Part shown: piece after piece, positions 1 to 10,787 of the stretch
Numbering within the stretch: position 1 is the first letter of the stretch
Layout of the letters: each line of letters begins with the position of its first letter
Assembly (NCBI GenBank): GCA_963761015.1
Contig: CAVXFL010000016.1
Location: 186,001 to 250,000, forward strand
Source: CAVXFL01 sp963761015
GTDB lineage: Bacteria > Pseudomonadota > Alphaproteobacteria > Acetobacterales > Acetobacteraceae
Length of the DNA: 64,000 bases
Direction of reading: 5' to 3'
Program-made: the position numbers and the translations under genes
The notes under the pieces: generated by a model
Told to the model about the DNA's origin: nothing
What the model saw: the letters and a program-made list of their open reading frames with translations, nothing else
Database searches by the model: none

Positions 1-2
1 AC

Positions 3-380
3 ATTCTTGCGAGCAGACGTAACGGCACGCTTTATGTCGGGGTGACGAGCGATATCGCACGCCGCGTGTGGCAACACAAAAACGATCAGATCGACGGATT
101 TACCAAGAAGTACGGGGGCAAGCTGCTGGTGTATGTGGAAATGCACGCGACCATGCCCGACGCCATCCTGCGCGAGAAGCAGATCAAGGAGTGGCGGCGG
201 GCCTGGAAGCTCGCCTTGGTTGAACGCGCCAATCCGCAATGGCGCGATCTTTATCCCGACATCGCGGGGGCAGCGCAGCCGCCGCCCGCGAACTCGGGGG
301 ACGCCCTGGACCCCGGCTTCCGCCGGGGTGACGAGGACGCCCTGGACCGCGGCTTTCGCCGGGGTGACGGGGATGCCTGA
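3..380 (+). CDS. GIY-YIG nuclease family protein (5' partial)
   Basis: Reading frame 3 is open from the window edge, so the true start lies upstream. The visible N-terminus reads ILASRRNGTLYVGVTSDI, which is the LYVGVT core of the GIY-YIG endonuclease fold (UvrC/YhbQ-like small proteins). It is followed by RRVWQHKN and a downstream LREKQIKEWRRAWK helix typical of this roughly 95-residue family. A GTG at 42 could be mistaken for the start, but the homology continues upstream of it. The C-terminus is extended by two 12-residue copies of a PGFRRGD peptide encoded by a 36-bp palindromic tandem repeat, so the natural protein probably ended earlier. The cellular role of these small GIY-YIG proteins is not well established. 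Confidence 0.8.
   Translation: MLASRRNGTLYVGVTSDIARRVWQHKNDQIDGFTKKYGGKLLVYVEMHATMPDAILREKQIKEWRRAWKLALVERANPQWRDLYPDIAGAAQPPPANSGDALDPGFRRGDEDALDRGFRRGDGDA
300..371. repeat. 36-bp tandem repeat, CCGGCTTTCGCCGG family
   Basis: Two consecutive 36-bp units (300-335 and 336-371) each contain a short palindrome of the form CCGGCTTYCGCCGG. They encode DALDPGFRRGDE and DALDRGFRRGDG at the end of the GIY-YIG gene. Related palindromes occur at 34107-34198 and 41619-41636, so this is a dispersed repeat family. Confidence 0.7.
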
Positions 381-419
381 ACGCGGATCGCTCCGGTGCG
401 GTTCAGCCTTCCGCACGCG

Positions 420-2666
<2,247 letters not shown>

Positions 2667-2753
2667 CCGGGGAATCTAGTATCGAGTGGAATCAAAAGGC
2701 CAGCGCTCCAAGCTGCTCCCGAATATCGGGGATGCACCCCGGGGGTGGCGCGC

Positions 2754-3470
2754 CTACGGTTGGGCACGCTCGGCATGTTCGGCGTCGGCGGAGCCGCCGG
2801 GCTGGGACAGCAAGTCCGAAACGTGCCGCGCCGCCAGCCCGCGCGTGATGCGGGTGCCCGCAACGAGGGATTCGTGGTCCAGTCGCGCCACCGCCTCGCG
2901 GATCGCTTCGGCCGTTCGCGGCAGCCGAAGTAGCAGCCAATCCTGCACGGATTCCGCCACGGCCAGTTGTCGCTCGGCCAACAACCGGGCGAGCAGCGAG
3001 CGCAGCAAGGCATCTTCGGGTTGCGCGATTTCGACCGCGAGAACGGCGCGCAGGCGGCTGGCGAGGTCCGGCAGGCCGATATGCCAGCGGGCCGGGGGCG
3101 CGCGGGACGCGAGCAGCACCGGGCAGCCCGCTTCCGCCGACCTGTTGAGCAGGTGCAATAAGGCGGGTTCGTCGCCGCAAGCATCCGCGTCGTCGATGGC
3201 GACCGGGCGCGCTGGCGCGCTGGCACGGCTCGCGACGAGGTCGGGCGCGACGAGATCGGCGCCACAGCCCGCGGCCCAGCGGTGCAGAAGATGGGTTTTT
3301 CCGGTCCCCGCACCGCCCCAGATCGCGAGCCGCCGTTGCGGCCACTCCGCGACGCGCGCCAGCCACAGCCGCGCCTGTTCGTTGGAGGGCGCGGCAATGA
3401 AATCCGGGCCGTAGCGCGGGCGGTGCGGCAGCGGCAGGGCCAGTTGGCGCGCCGGCCCGCCGGCGTTCAT
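2754..3470 (-). CDS. hda: DnaA-related regulatory inactivator Hda
   Basis: This 238-residue AAA+ protein has the Walker A motif GGAGTGKT at residues 52-59 and a Walker B-like VAIDDAD. It resembles domain III of DnaA but lacks the DNA-binding domain IV, which is the layout of HdaA, the factor that promotes ATP hydrolysis by DnaA at the replisome clamp. The N-terminus has QLALPLPHRPRYGPDFI; the QLALPL segment resembles the clamp-binding motif of Hda proteins. The start ATG overlaps the end of the upstream permease gene by 4 bp, indicating an operon with it. Confidence 0.88.
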   Translation of the reverse strand: MNAGGPARQLALPLPHRPRYGPDFIAAPSNEQARLWLARVAEWPQRRLAIWGGAGTGKTHLLHRWAAGCGADLVAPDLVASRASAPARPVAIDDADACGDEPALLHLLNRSAEAGCPVLLASRAPPARWHIGLPDLASRLRAVLAVEIAQPEDALLRSLLARLLAERQLAVAESVQDWLLLRLPRTAEAIREAVARLDHESLVAGTRITRGLAARHVSDLLSQPGGSADAEHAERAQP

Positions 3471-4693
3471 GCGCGTGGTTCCGCCTCGCGACGGGGAGCG
3501 GGCGGGTCCAGGTAGAGCGGACTGCTCAGGTAGCGGCGGAGCCAGTAGCGCGCGATGACGCCGATCGTGGCGGCCACCGGCACCGCCAGCAGCACGCCCA
3601 GGAAGCCGAAAGCGGCGCCGCCCGCGAACAGGGCGAAGATCACCCAGACCGCGTGCAACTGCACCCGATCGCCCAGGAAGCGCGGATAGATCACGTAGCC
3701 TTCCAGCAACTGCCCGAGCACGAACACGCTCGCCACCGCGGCGATGCCGTGCCAGGTCGGAAACTGCGCCGCCGCGAGCGCGAGCGACGTGATCGCCCCG
3801 GTGATGGTGCCGACATAGGGGATGAACGACAGGACGCCGGCGGCGAGCCCGACGATCAGCCCGAGATCCAGCCCGACCAGGGTCAGCCCGACACAATAGA
3901 ACAAGGCCAGGGCGACGGCGCACACCGCCTGCCCGCGCAGCCACGCGGACAGGATTCGGTCCACTTCGCGCGCTTGCGCCCGCACCACGGCGGCGTAGCG
4001 GCGCGGCACCCAGGCGTCGAGGCGCGCGATCATCCGCGGCCAGTCGCGGAGCAGGTAGAAGGCGACGATCGGCGTCACCACGACGAGGGTCAGCACGTTG
4101 AACAGCGCGAAGCCGCCGCCGATCAGCCGGCTAATCGCCGAACTGACGAAGCTCAGCATGGCGCCGGCCTGGCTCGCCACCAGTTCGCGCAAATTGGCGT
4201 TGACGAAATTGGGCCCGAGCCGATCCTGCAAATGCGTCATCACGTCGTTGGCCCAGTCGCGCAGCATGGCCACGTAGCGCGGAATGCGCATCAGCAGGAT
4301 GCCGAACTGCGCCATCACCAGCGGATAGAGCAGCAGCGCGAACAGCAGCACGGCGCCGAGCAGGGCGATAAGCAGCAGGATCGCCGCCAGGGCGCGCGGC
4401 ACGCCGGCCCGGCTCAGCCGGGTCGCCAGCGGGTCGAGAAAATAGGCGATGCAGCTCGCGGCCACGAAGGGCAGCAGCACCGAGGAGAACAGCGTGAGCG
4501 CCAGCAAGGCGGCGATGAAGATGCCGACCAAGAGCGCGATCCGCTGCCCCTTGGTGGCGCGCAGCACGGGCTCCGGCGCCGGGACGAGCGGCTCGGCCGG
4601 CGCGGCGACGCGGCGTGCGGGGTCCGCCGGCGGGTCGGGCGGCAGCACGCCCCTGGTCGGGGGCAGCAGGTCTGTGGTGCTCTGGTCCATCAT
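3467..4693 (-). CDS. AI-2E family transporter (PerM/DUF20 permease)
   Basis: The 408-residue product has a proline-rich cytoplasmic N-terminus of about 65 residues and then some eight hydrophobic segments, in the arrangement of the AI-2E/PerM (DUF20) family. The PYVGTITGAI segment and the GDRVQLHAVWVIFALFAGG segment near the C-terminus are characteristic. I chose the ATG at 4693 because it overlaps the stop of the phosphatidyltransferase gene (ATGA) and no family similarity lies further upstream. Members export autoinducer-2 or other small solutes, but the substrate cannot be told from sequence. It sits in a three-gene run: phosphatidyltransferase, permease, hda. Confidence 0.88.
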   Translation of the reverse strand: MMDQSTTDLLPPTRGVLPPDPPADPARRVAAPAEPLVPAPEPVLRATKGQRIALLVGIFIAALLALTLFSSVLLPFVAASCIAYFLDPLATRLSRAGVPRALAAILLLIALLGAVLLFALLLYPLVMAQFGILLMRIPRYVAMLRDWANDVMTHLQDRLGPNFVNANLRELVASQAGAMLSFVSSAISRLIGGGFALFNVLTLVVVTPIVAFYLLRDWPRMIARLDAWVPRRYAAVVRAQAREVDRILSAWLRGQAVCAVALALFYCVGLTLVGLDLGLIVGLAAGVLSFIPYVGTITGAITSLALAAAQFPTWHGIAAVASVFVLGQLLEGYVIYPRFLGDRVQLHAVWVIFALFAGGAAFGFLGVLLAVPVAATIGVIARYWLRRYLSSPLYLDPPAPRREAEPRA

Positions 4694-5298
4694 CGTGTTC
4701 GCGCCGCGTTCCACAGATAGGCGGTTCCGGACGCGAGCGTAGTGGCGGCGACCGTCCAAATGAGAAGGCTCAGCAGCCAGGGCGCGGCGAAGGCGTTGTG
4801 GCGGCCGAATCCCGCCAGCAGCAGGGCCACGGCAACGAGCACGATTTGCAGGGCGGTGTTCAGCTTGGAGATCATCAGCGGCCGGATCGGCACCCGCTGG
4901 CCGAGCACCGACAGCACGAGCACGCCGCCGACGATGAACACGTCGCGGAACACCACCAGGATGGCCAGCCAATCCGGCAGCACGCTGATCGACGCGAGGG
5001 TCACGAACATGGTGACGAGCAGCGCCTTGTCGGCCACCGGATCGATGACCGAGCCCAGCATGCTGCCGCCGCCGTTGCGCCGCGCCAGCCAGCCGTCCAC
5101 GGCGTCCGACACGCCGGCGGCGATGAACAGCCAGAAGGTGAGCGCGAGATGGTTGCGCAGCACCAGCCAGACGATCAGCGGCACCGCCCCGAGCCGCGCC
5201 AAGGTGATCGCGTCGGCCACGGTCACCAGTCCGGGCACGATCGCGGTGCGGCTGACGCGGCCGGCCGCTACCGTCGGCCGGCGCGCGGAGTCAAACAT
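4690..5298 (-). CDS. CDP-alcohol phosphatidyltransferase family protein
   Basis: The 202-residue integral membrane protein contains the complete family signature DG-x2-AR-x8-G-x3-D-x3-D, with the metal-binding aspartates at Asp65, Asp68, Asp86 and Asp90 (DAVDGWLARR and GSVIDPVADK). Four or more hydrophobic helices follow. It transfers a phosphatidyl group from a CDP-lipid to an alcohol acceptor. The closest biological role is phosphatidylglycerophosphate or cardiolipin-type synthesis, but the acceptor is not decided by the motif. It starts a leftward operon with the AI-2E permease and hda, and diverges from purM across 158 bp. Confidence 0.88.
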   Translation of the reverse strand: MFDSARRPTVAAGRVSRTAIVPGLVTVADAITLARLGAVPLIVWLVLRNHLALTFWLFIAAGVSDAVDGWLARRNGGGSMLGSVIDPVADKALLVTMFVTLASISVLPDWLAILVVFRDVFIVGGVLVLSVLGQRVPIRPLMISKLNTALQIVLVAVALLLAGFGRHNAFAAPWLLSLLIWTVAATTLASGTAYLWNAARTR

Positions 5299-5456
5299 CA
5301 GGCCGGCTCCGCCGGCGGGCGAGCGACAGCCGAGTGGCCCGATGCTGCCGAATTGGCTCGGAATTGCGCGGGGGGCGTACGGTCCGCGCGGCCGCTTCGG
5401 GCTGCATCTCCACCAACCCCCTTCTCATCGGCGAGCGGCTTAGCCTATCGAACGCC

Positions 5457-6509
5457 ATGATGACCAGCACCAGTTATTCCGATGCCGGGGTGGACATCGC
5501 GGCCGGCGAGGCGCTGGTCGGGCGTTTGAAGCCGCTGGCCCGCGCGACCGCCCGTTCCGGGGTTCTGGGCGGCCTGGGCGGTTTCGGTGCGCTGTTCGAC
5601 CCCAAGGCGGCCGGCTTCACGGACCCGGTCCTGGTGGCCACGACCGACGGGGTCGGCACCAAGCTGAAGCTCGCGATCGAGACCGGGCGACACGACAGCG
5701 TCGGCGTCGATCTGGTCGCCATGTGCGTGAACGACCTCGTGGTGCAGGGCGCCGAGCCGCTGTTGTTTCTGGATTATTTCGCGACCGGACGTCTGGCGCT
5801 CGATCAGGCGACGGAGGTCATCGGCGGAATCGCCCGCGGCTGCCAGGAGGCCGGCTGCGCGCTGGTCGGCGGCGAGACGGCCGAGATGCCAGGCTTTTAT
5901 CCCTCCGGCGATTACGATCTGGCCGGGTTCGCGGTGGGGGCGGCCGAACGCGGCACGCTGCTTCCCGCGGCGGTATCGCCAGGCGACGCCGTCATCGGGC
6001 TGGCCAGCAGCGGGGTGCATTCGAACGGATTTTCCCTGGTGCGGCGGATCGTGGCGGCGAGCGGGCTCGGCTGGGCCGATCCGGCGCCGTTCGCGCCCGG
6101 CCGGACGCTCGGCGAGGCACTGCTGACGCCGACCCGGATCTACGTGAAGCCGGTGCTCGCCCTGCACCGGGCTGGCCTGCTCCGCGCCGCCGCGCACATT
6201 ACCGGCGGCGGGCTGCCAGGCAATCTGCCGCGCGTGCTGCCGGCGGGAACCACCGCCGTGCTCGATGCCGGGTCGTGGACGCCGCCCCCGGTATTCGCCT
6301 GGCTCGCGCGGGCGGGCGGCGTCGCGGCGGACGAGATGCTCCGGGTGTTCAACTGCGGCATCGGCATGGCGCTGGTGGTGGCGGACGCGCCGCGCACCGT
6401 CGCGTTCTTGAACGAGGCCGGCGAGACGGCATGCGTGATCGGACGCCTCGAACAAGGCGATGGTCCCGCCACGGTTCGAATCACGCACCCGCCGGGCTGG
6501 CCGGCGTGA
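5457..6509 (+). CDS. purM: Phosphoribosylformylglycinamidine cyclo-ligase (AIR synthetase)
   Basis: The 350-residue protein starts MMTSTSYSDAGVDI, and YSDAGVDI is the conserved PurM N-terminus. GVGTKLKLA, CVNDLVVQGAEPLLFLDY and GGETAEMPGFY are the ATP- and substrate-binding segments, and HSNGFSLVRR and ITGGGLPGNLPR complete the family pattern. It makes aminoimidazole ribonucleotide from FGAM in purine synthesis. Two adjacent ATGs (5457, 5460) both fit. The stop overlaps the GTG start of purN, so the two are translated together. Confidence 0.97.
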   Translation: MMTSTSYSDAGVDIAAGEALVGRLKPLARATARSGVLGGLGGFGALFDPKAAGFTDPVLVATTDGVGTKLKLAIETGRHDSVGVDLVAMCVNDLVVQGAEPLLFLDYFATGRLALDQATEVIGGIARGCQEAGCALVGGETAEMPGFYPSGDYDLAGFAVGAAERGTLLPAAVSPGDAVIGLASSGVHSNGFSLVRRIVAASGLGWADPAPFAPGRTLGEALLTPTRIYVKPVLALHRAGLLRAAAHITGGGLPGNLPRVLPAGTTAVLDAGSWTPPPVFAWLARAGGVAADEMLRVFNCGIGMALVVADAPRTVAFLNEAGETACVIGRLEQGDGPATVRITHPPGWPA

Positions 6510-7147
6510 GACGCCGCGCGGCGGTGCTGATCAGCGGGCGCGGCAGCAATCTCGGCGCGCTGCTCCGGGCCGCGCGCGATCCCGCTTACTCGGCCGAAAT
6601 CGGGCTGGTCATGGCCAATAATGCCGAAGCCGCCGGCCTGGCGCTGGCCGCCGCGGCCGGCGTTCCTTCGCTCGTCAGGGATCATCGCGGTTGGCCCGAT
6701 CGCGCGGCGCACGAGGCGGCGATCGACGCCGAATTGCGGCGATACGACATCGATATCGTCTGCCTGGCCGGCTACATGCGCGTGCTGACACCGTTTCTGG
6801 TTCGGCGCTGGGCCGGGCGGATGCTGAACATCCATCCGAGCCTGTTGCCGGCTTTTCCCGGGCTCCGCACGCATGAGCGCGCGTTGGCGGCCGGCGTGAA
6901 GCTGCACGGCTGCACGGTCCATTTGGTTACCGAGTCGGTGGACAATGGGCCGATCCTGGCGCAGGCGGCCGTGCCGGTGCTGCCCGGCGACACGGCGGAA
7001 ACGCTCGCCGATCGCGTGCTCAGGCAGGAACACGTCATCTATCCCCTTGCGCTCGGCCTTGCGGCGGCGGAACGGGCCGACGCCGAACCGGCCGCCAATT
7101 CGGCCAGTCTGGTCAACCCCTTGCCCCAGGCAATCGAGCCGACCTAA
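6506..7147 (+). CDS. purN: Phosphoribosylglycinamide formyltransferase
   Basis: The 213-residue product begins from GTG within the purM stop codon (GTGA) and reads VRRRAAVLISGRGSNLGALL, the folate-enzyme Rossmann start. Catalytic residues are visible: Asn108 and His110 in NIHPSLLP, and Asp146 in SVDNGPI. CLAGYMRVL is also typical. It formylates glycinamide ribonucleotide using 10-formyltetrahydrofolate, two steps before PurM in the same pathway. The purM-purN order is the usual one in alphaproteobacteria. Confidence 0.96.
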   Translation: MRRRAAVLISGRGSNLGALLRAARDPAYSAEIGLVMANNAEAAGLALAAAAGVPSLVRDHRGWPDRAAHEAAIDAELRRYDIDIVCLAGYMRVLTPFLVRRWAGRMLNIHPSLLPAFPGLRTHERALAAGVKLHGCTVHLVTESVDNGPILAQAAVPVLPGDTAETLADRVLRQEHVIYPLALGLAAAERADAEPAANSASLVNPLPQAIEPT

Positions 7148-7188
7148 GAAGCGCGGGCCACGAACCGGACCGGACCAGGGCGCCACTT

Positions 7189-7359
7189 ATGGCTGATCAC
7201 GCACATACCCATGAGCTTACCCGAGCCTCGGCGCCGCTGACGCCCGACGCGATGATCGCTGACCGGCAGCGATTCTGGGTCTCCTTTACGCGCTTCGTGG
7301 TGGTCTGCACGGCCGGGACCGTCATCCTGCTGCTGCTGCTGGCGCTGTTCCTGCTCTGA
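7189..7359 (+). CDS. aa3-type cytochrome c oxidase subunit IV
   Basis: The 56-residue protein has a short charged N-terminus and one C-terminal transmembrane helix (TVILLLLLALFLL). The pattern of a polar N-terminus, then RQRFWVSFTRF, then one helix is that of the bacterial aa3-type cytochrome c oxidase subunit IV family (COX4_pro_2), a small alphaproteobacterial accessory subunit of the oxidase. No other oxidase subunit is nearby, as is usual for this gene. The call rests on length, topology and the aromatic segment before the helix. Confidence 0.72.
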   Translation: MADHAHTHELTRASAPLTPDAMIADRQRFWVSFTRFVVVCTAGTVILLLLLALFLL

Positions 7360-7360
7360 A

Positions 7361-7480
7361 GAAGGCCGGGGGCGCTGCCCCCGGGCCCCCACCAAAGACG
7401 GAGCCTTTGGAATCCATTACGTAAGAATTGGGGTCCAGGGGCCTGGCGGGGTCGAGGGGCGGAGCCCCTCGCCTGCGCGT
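7361..7480. repeat. GC-rich intergenic repeat with two palindromes
   Basis: This non-coding stretch holds a perfect palindrome at 7368-7382 (GGGGGC-GCT-GCCCCC) and another at 7454-7470 (GAGGGGC-GGA-GCCCCTC), joined by ACCAAAGACGGAGCCTTTGG and GGGTCCAGGGGCC. The design resembles dispersed intergenic repeats I associate with Acetobacteraceae genomes. The first hairpin lies 8 bp after the oxidase subunit IV stop and could also end its transcript, although no T-run follows. Confidence 0.5.
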
Positions 7481-7564
7481 TCAGTCGGCATTCTCCGAGA
7501 CCCGCTGAACAAATCGCAGGCAAGCCGTCCCCGGAACCCTGAATTCTCTCCGAGCCCGCAAGCC

Positions 7565-7582
7565 TTGGCACGGCCGTTGCAT
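7565..7582 (+). promoter_or_regulatory. Sigma-54 promoter of the urt operon
   Basis: The sequence TTGGCACGGCCGTTGCAT matches the RpoN consensus TTGGCACRNNNNTTGCWT at every defined position. The -24 GG is at 7567-7568 and the -12 GC at 7579-7580, with exactly ten bases between. It lies 84 bp upstream of the urtA start with no gene between. This implies nitrogen-dependent activation, normally by NtrC. I could not identify a convincing NtrC site upstream. Confidence 0.88.
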
Positions 7583-7666
7583 CGTCCAGACCAGGGCGAC
7601 GCGGAAATCGGCAGGGAATTTCCGTGCCGCCCGGATGAAACCACGGGCGGGGGAGAAAGCCGGGTT

Positions 7667-9020
7667 ATGTCAGTTCTGGAAAATTCGCTCACACGGCGCG
7701 GCTTTGGCGCATTGGGCGTGGCCGCCTTGGCCGCGACGACCGTCAGCGCGAGCCGCTCCATGGTTGGCACGGCGCGGGCGGCAACGACGGCGGAGACCGG
7801 GCCGATCAAGGTCGGCATCCTGCATTCGCTCTCCGGCACGATGGCGATCAGCGAGACCACGCTGAAGGACGTGATGCTCATGCTGATCGCCGAGCAGAAC
7901 GCCAAGGGCGGGCTGCTCGGACGCGAGCTGGAGCCGGTCGTGGTCGATCCGGCGTCGAACTGGCCCTTGTTCGCCGAGAAGGCGCGGCAATTGCTCAGCC
8001 AGGACAAATGCGCGGCGGTATTCGGCTGCTGGACCAGCGTCTCGCGCAAATCGGTGCTGCCGGTATTCGAGGAGCTGAACGGGATTCTGTTCTATCCGGT
8101 GCAGTACCGAGGGCCAGGAGTGCAGCCGTAACGTGTTTTATACCGGGGCGGCGCCGAACCAGCAGGCGATCCCGGCGGTCGATTACCTGATGCACGAGGA
8201 GAAGGTGCAGCGCTGGGTGCTGGCCGGCACGGACTACGTCTATCCGCGCACCACCAATCAGATTCTCGAAGCCTATCTGAAGCTGAAGGGCGTGAAGCCC
8301 GCCGATCTGATGATCAACTACACGCCGTTCGGCCAGTCGGACTGGCAGAACATCGTGGCGCAGATCAAGCAGTTCGGATCGGCCGGAAAGAAGACCGCGG
8401 TGGTCTCCACGATCAATGGCGACGCCAACGTGCCGTTCTACAAGGAGCTGGGCAACCAGGGCATCAAGGCGACCGACATTCCGGTGGTGGCGTTCAGCGT
8501 CGGCGAGGAGGAACTGGCCGGCGTGGACACCAAGCCGCTGGTCGGGCATCTCGCGGCCTGGAACTACTTCGAAAGCGTGGACACGCCGGAGAACAAGGCA
8601 TTCATCAAGAAGTGGCACGGGTTCACGAAGAATCCGAAGCGCGTGACCAACGATCCGATGGAGGCGCACTACATCGGCTTCAACATGTGGGTGAAGGCGG
8701 TCGAGAAGGCCGGCACGACGCACCCGGACGCGGTGATCGACGCCGCGCTCGGCGTTTCGGTACCAAATCTGTCCGGCGGCTATTCGGCGATGATGCCGAA
8801 CCATCACATCACCAAGCCGGTGCTGATCGGCGAGATTCAGGACGATGGCCAGTTCAACGTGGTCTGGCAGACGCCGGGCCTCGTTGTGGCACAGGAATGG
8901 TCGCCGTATGTCGCCGAAACGAAGGATCTGATCGGTGATTGGCGGGCGCCGCTGTCCTGCGGCAACTTCAACGTCAAGACGGGCAAATGCGGCGGCGGAG
9001 CGCCACGGCGCCACGCATGA
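7667..9020 (+). CDS. urtA: Urea ABC transporter substrate-binding protein (frameshifted here)
   Basis: The ATG at 7667 follows a GGGGGAG ribosome-binding site. The N-terminus has a twin-arginine-like signal (TRRGFGALGVAALA). The first part, through NGILFYPVQY, and the second part, from VFYTGAAPNQQAIPAVDY, are both classic UrtA and sit in different frames. An extra C at 8107/8108 (TACCGAGG instead of TACGAGG) produces a stop at about 8131; removing it restores YEGQECSRNVFYTG. The C-terminus ends with CGNFNVKTGKC. The protein binds urea in the periplasm for UrtBCDE. Its stop overlaps the urtB start. Confidence 0.93.
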
Positions 9021-10780
9021 GTTCGGCGAGCGTTGAACCGTCGCCATCGCTCACGGTGTCGGCCCGGCCCCCCTCACCCTGCCTCTCCCCCCGTGACCGG
9101 GGGGAGAGGGGAAGCGAAAGCGTCGGTGAGTTGCAACCGAGTTCCCCTTCCCCGCTTGCGGGGGAGGGGGGTAGGGGACGGGGCCCGCGTCGCCATCGCT
9201 GGTTGGCGTTTTTGCTTCTTGCCGTTGCTGGAGCACTGATCGCGCCTGTTTCTGGACGGGCGCAGTCGGACGCGTCGGATTACGCGGCGCTGGCCGGTCA
9301 CGACTACGAGGCCATGCGCGCGGCGGTGGCGCGGCTCGGCACGTCGGGGGACCCGCGCGCGGCCGCGGTGCTCGGCGCGTTGCAGTCGCAGCACTTGTTC
9401 GTCGGCCCGGGTCACAAGCTGTATGTCCGCGAACCGGGCGGCAAGCTGACCGAGGCGGTCAGCGGCAAGCCCGCGACCATTACCGGGCTGAAAGAAGTTC
9501 GGATGAACAACGCGGTGCGTCGCGCGCTGGCCGGGGCGCTCGGTGGGCTGCGCCTCTTTTCGCCGGCGCCGGGCGAACGCACCGCCGCCGCGCAGGCGGT
9601 CTTCCAGGATCGCGATGCGGCCGCGCTTCCCTTGCTCGATCGCGCGATCGCCAGGGAGCGCGATCCCGGGGTGAAACTGGTCATGGAGCAGGCGCGGGCG
9701 GCGGCGATCCTGGTTTCCCATGATGCATCGGAATCTCAGCGGTTGGCAGCCGTGGCGACGATCCGCGCCCGCGGCGACCTGGACGCCGTCTCGCTGCTCG
9801 CTTCGCTGCACGGACAGACGCCCGCGGTGGCAAAGGCCGCCCAAGCCGGTGTCGTCGCGATTCAACGGGTGCTGCGCCTCTGGGACATTCTGGAGGGCGT
9901 TTTTTATGGCGTGAGCCTGGGCTCGGTGCTGCTGCTCGCCGCCGCGGGCCTTGCGATCACCTTCGGCGTGATGGGCGTGATCAACATGGCGCATGGCGAG
10001 ATGGTCATGCTCGGCGCCTACGTGACCTTCGTGGTGCAGCAGACGATGCACGCGCACGCGCCGTGGCTGCTGGGCGGCAGCCTGCTGGTGTCGGTTCCGC
10101 TCGCGTTTCTGATTGCCGGCGCGATCGGCATCGCGATCGAGCGCGGGCTGATCCGGTTCCTGTACGGCCGGCCGCTGGAGACGCTGCTCGCCACCTGGGG
10201 GCTGAGCCTGATCCTGCAACAGGCGGTGCGCTCCATTTTCGGCCCGACCAACCGCGCCGTGAGCACGCCGGATTGGATGAGCGGCGCGGCGAAACTGGGC
10301 GGGCTGACGATCACCTACAACCGGCTGGCGATCATCGTCTTTGCCATCCTGGTCTTCGCCGGGCTGATCGTGGTGCTGCGGGCGACGCCGCTCGGGCTCC
10401 GGATGCGCGCGGTGACGCAGAACCGGCGCATGGCCGCGGCGATGGGCATTCGCACGCCCTGGATCGACGCGCTGACCTTCGGACTTGGCTCCGGCATTGC
10501 CGGCATGGCGGGCGTGGCGCTGAGCCAGATCGACAATGTCAGCCCCAATCTCGGCCAAGGCTACATCGTCGACAGTTTTCTGGTCGTCGTGTTCGGTGGC
10601 GTCGGCAATCTTTGGGGCACCGCGCTCGGCGCGCTGACGTTGGGCATCGTCAACAAGTTCCTGGAGCCGGTCGCCGGCGCGGTGCTCGGCAAGATCGTCG
10701 TGCTGGTGCTGGTCATTCTGTTCATCCAGCGCTTCCCGCGCGGCCTGTTCCCGCTGCGCGGCCGGGCGGCGGAGGCATGA
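9017..10780 (+). CDS. urtB: Urea ABC transporter permease UrtB
   Basis: This is a LivH-type permease with the long periplasmic N-terminal domain usual for UrtB (about residues 90-300) followed by some eight hydrophobic segments. INMAHGEMVMLGAYVTF, TPLGLRMRAVTQNRRMAAAMG and SFLVVVFGGVGNLWG are family landmarks. The ATG at 9017 overlaps the urtA stop. Between it and the hydrophobic signal (WLAFLLLAVAGALIAPVSG) lie about 40 residues encoded by a palindromic repeat (9082-9169). No in-frame ATG or GTG lies between the repeat and the signal, so either the extension is translated or a TTG start is used. Confidence 0.94.
   Translation: MSSASVEPSPSLTVSARPPSPCLSPRDRGERGSESVGELQPSSPSPLAGEGGRGRGPRRHRWLAFLLLAVAGALIAPVSGRAQSDASDYAALAGHDYEAMRAAVARLGTSGDPRAAAVLGALQSQHLFVGPGHKLYVREPGGKLTEAVSGKPATITGLKEVRMNNAVRRALAGALGGLRLFSPAPGERTAAAQAVFQDRDAAALPLLDRAIARERDPGVKLVMEQARAAAILVSHDASESQRLAAVATIRARGDLDAVSLLASLHGQTPAVAKAAQAGVVAIQRVLRLWDILEGVFYGVSLGSVLLLAAAGLAITFGVMGVINMAHGEMVMLGAYVTFVVQQTMHAHAPWLLGGSLLVSVPLAFLIAGAIGIAIERGLIRFLYGRPLETLLATWGLSLILQQAVRSIFGPTNRAVSTPDWMSGAAKLGGLTITYNRLAIIVFAILVFAGLIVVLRATPLGLRMRAVTQNRRMAAAMGIRTPWIDALTFGLGSGIAGMAGVALSQIDNVSPNLGQGYIVDSFLVVVFGGVGNLWGTALGALTLGIVNKFLEPVAGAVLGKIVVLVLVILFIQRFPRGLFPLRGRAAEA
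9082..9169. repeat. Palindromic repeat inside the urtB coding region
   Basis: The first hairpin is perfect: 11-bp arms at 9082-9092 and 9099-9109 (CCTCTCCCCCC/GGGGGGAGAGG) with a 6-nt loop. The second has 12-bp arms at 9144-9155 and 9158-9169 with one mismatch. The segment GGGGGGAGAGGGGAAGC recurs exactly inside lhr near 35135. The repeat is read in frame and lengthens UrtB ahead of its signal peptide. Confidence 0.8.
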
Positions 10781-10787
10781 CGCGGCC

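Noticed and set aside
8100..8135. GTAC-rich context at several frameshifts (urtA, usp, Rieske, Mo subunit) as a modified-base signature
   Set aside because: Only about four of eighteen sites have it, too few to separate from chance in this sequence without read-level signal data.
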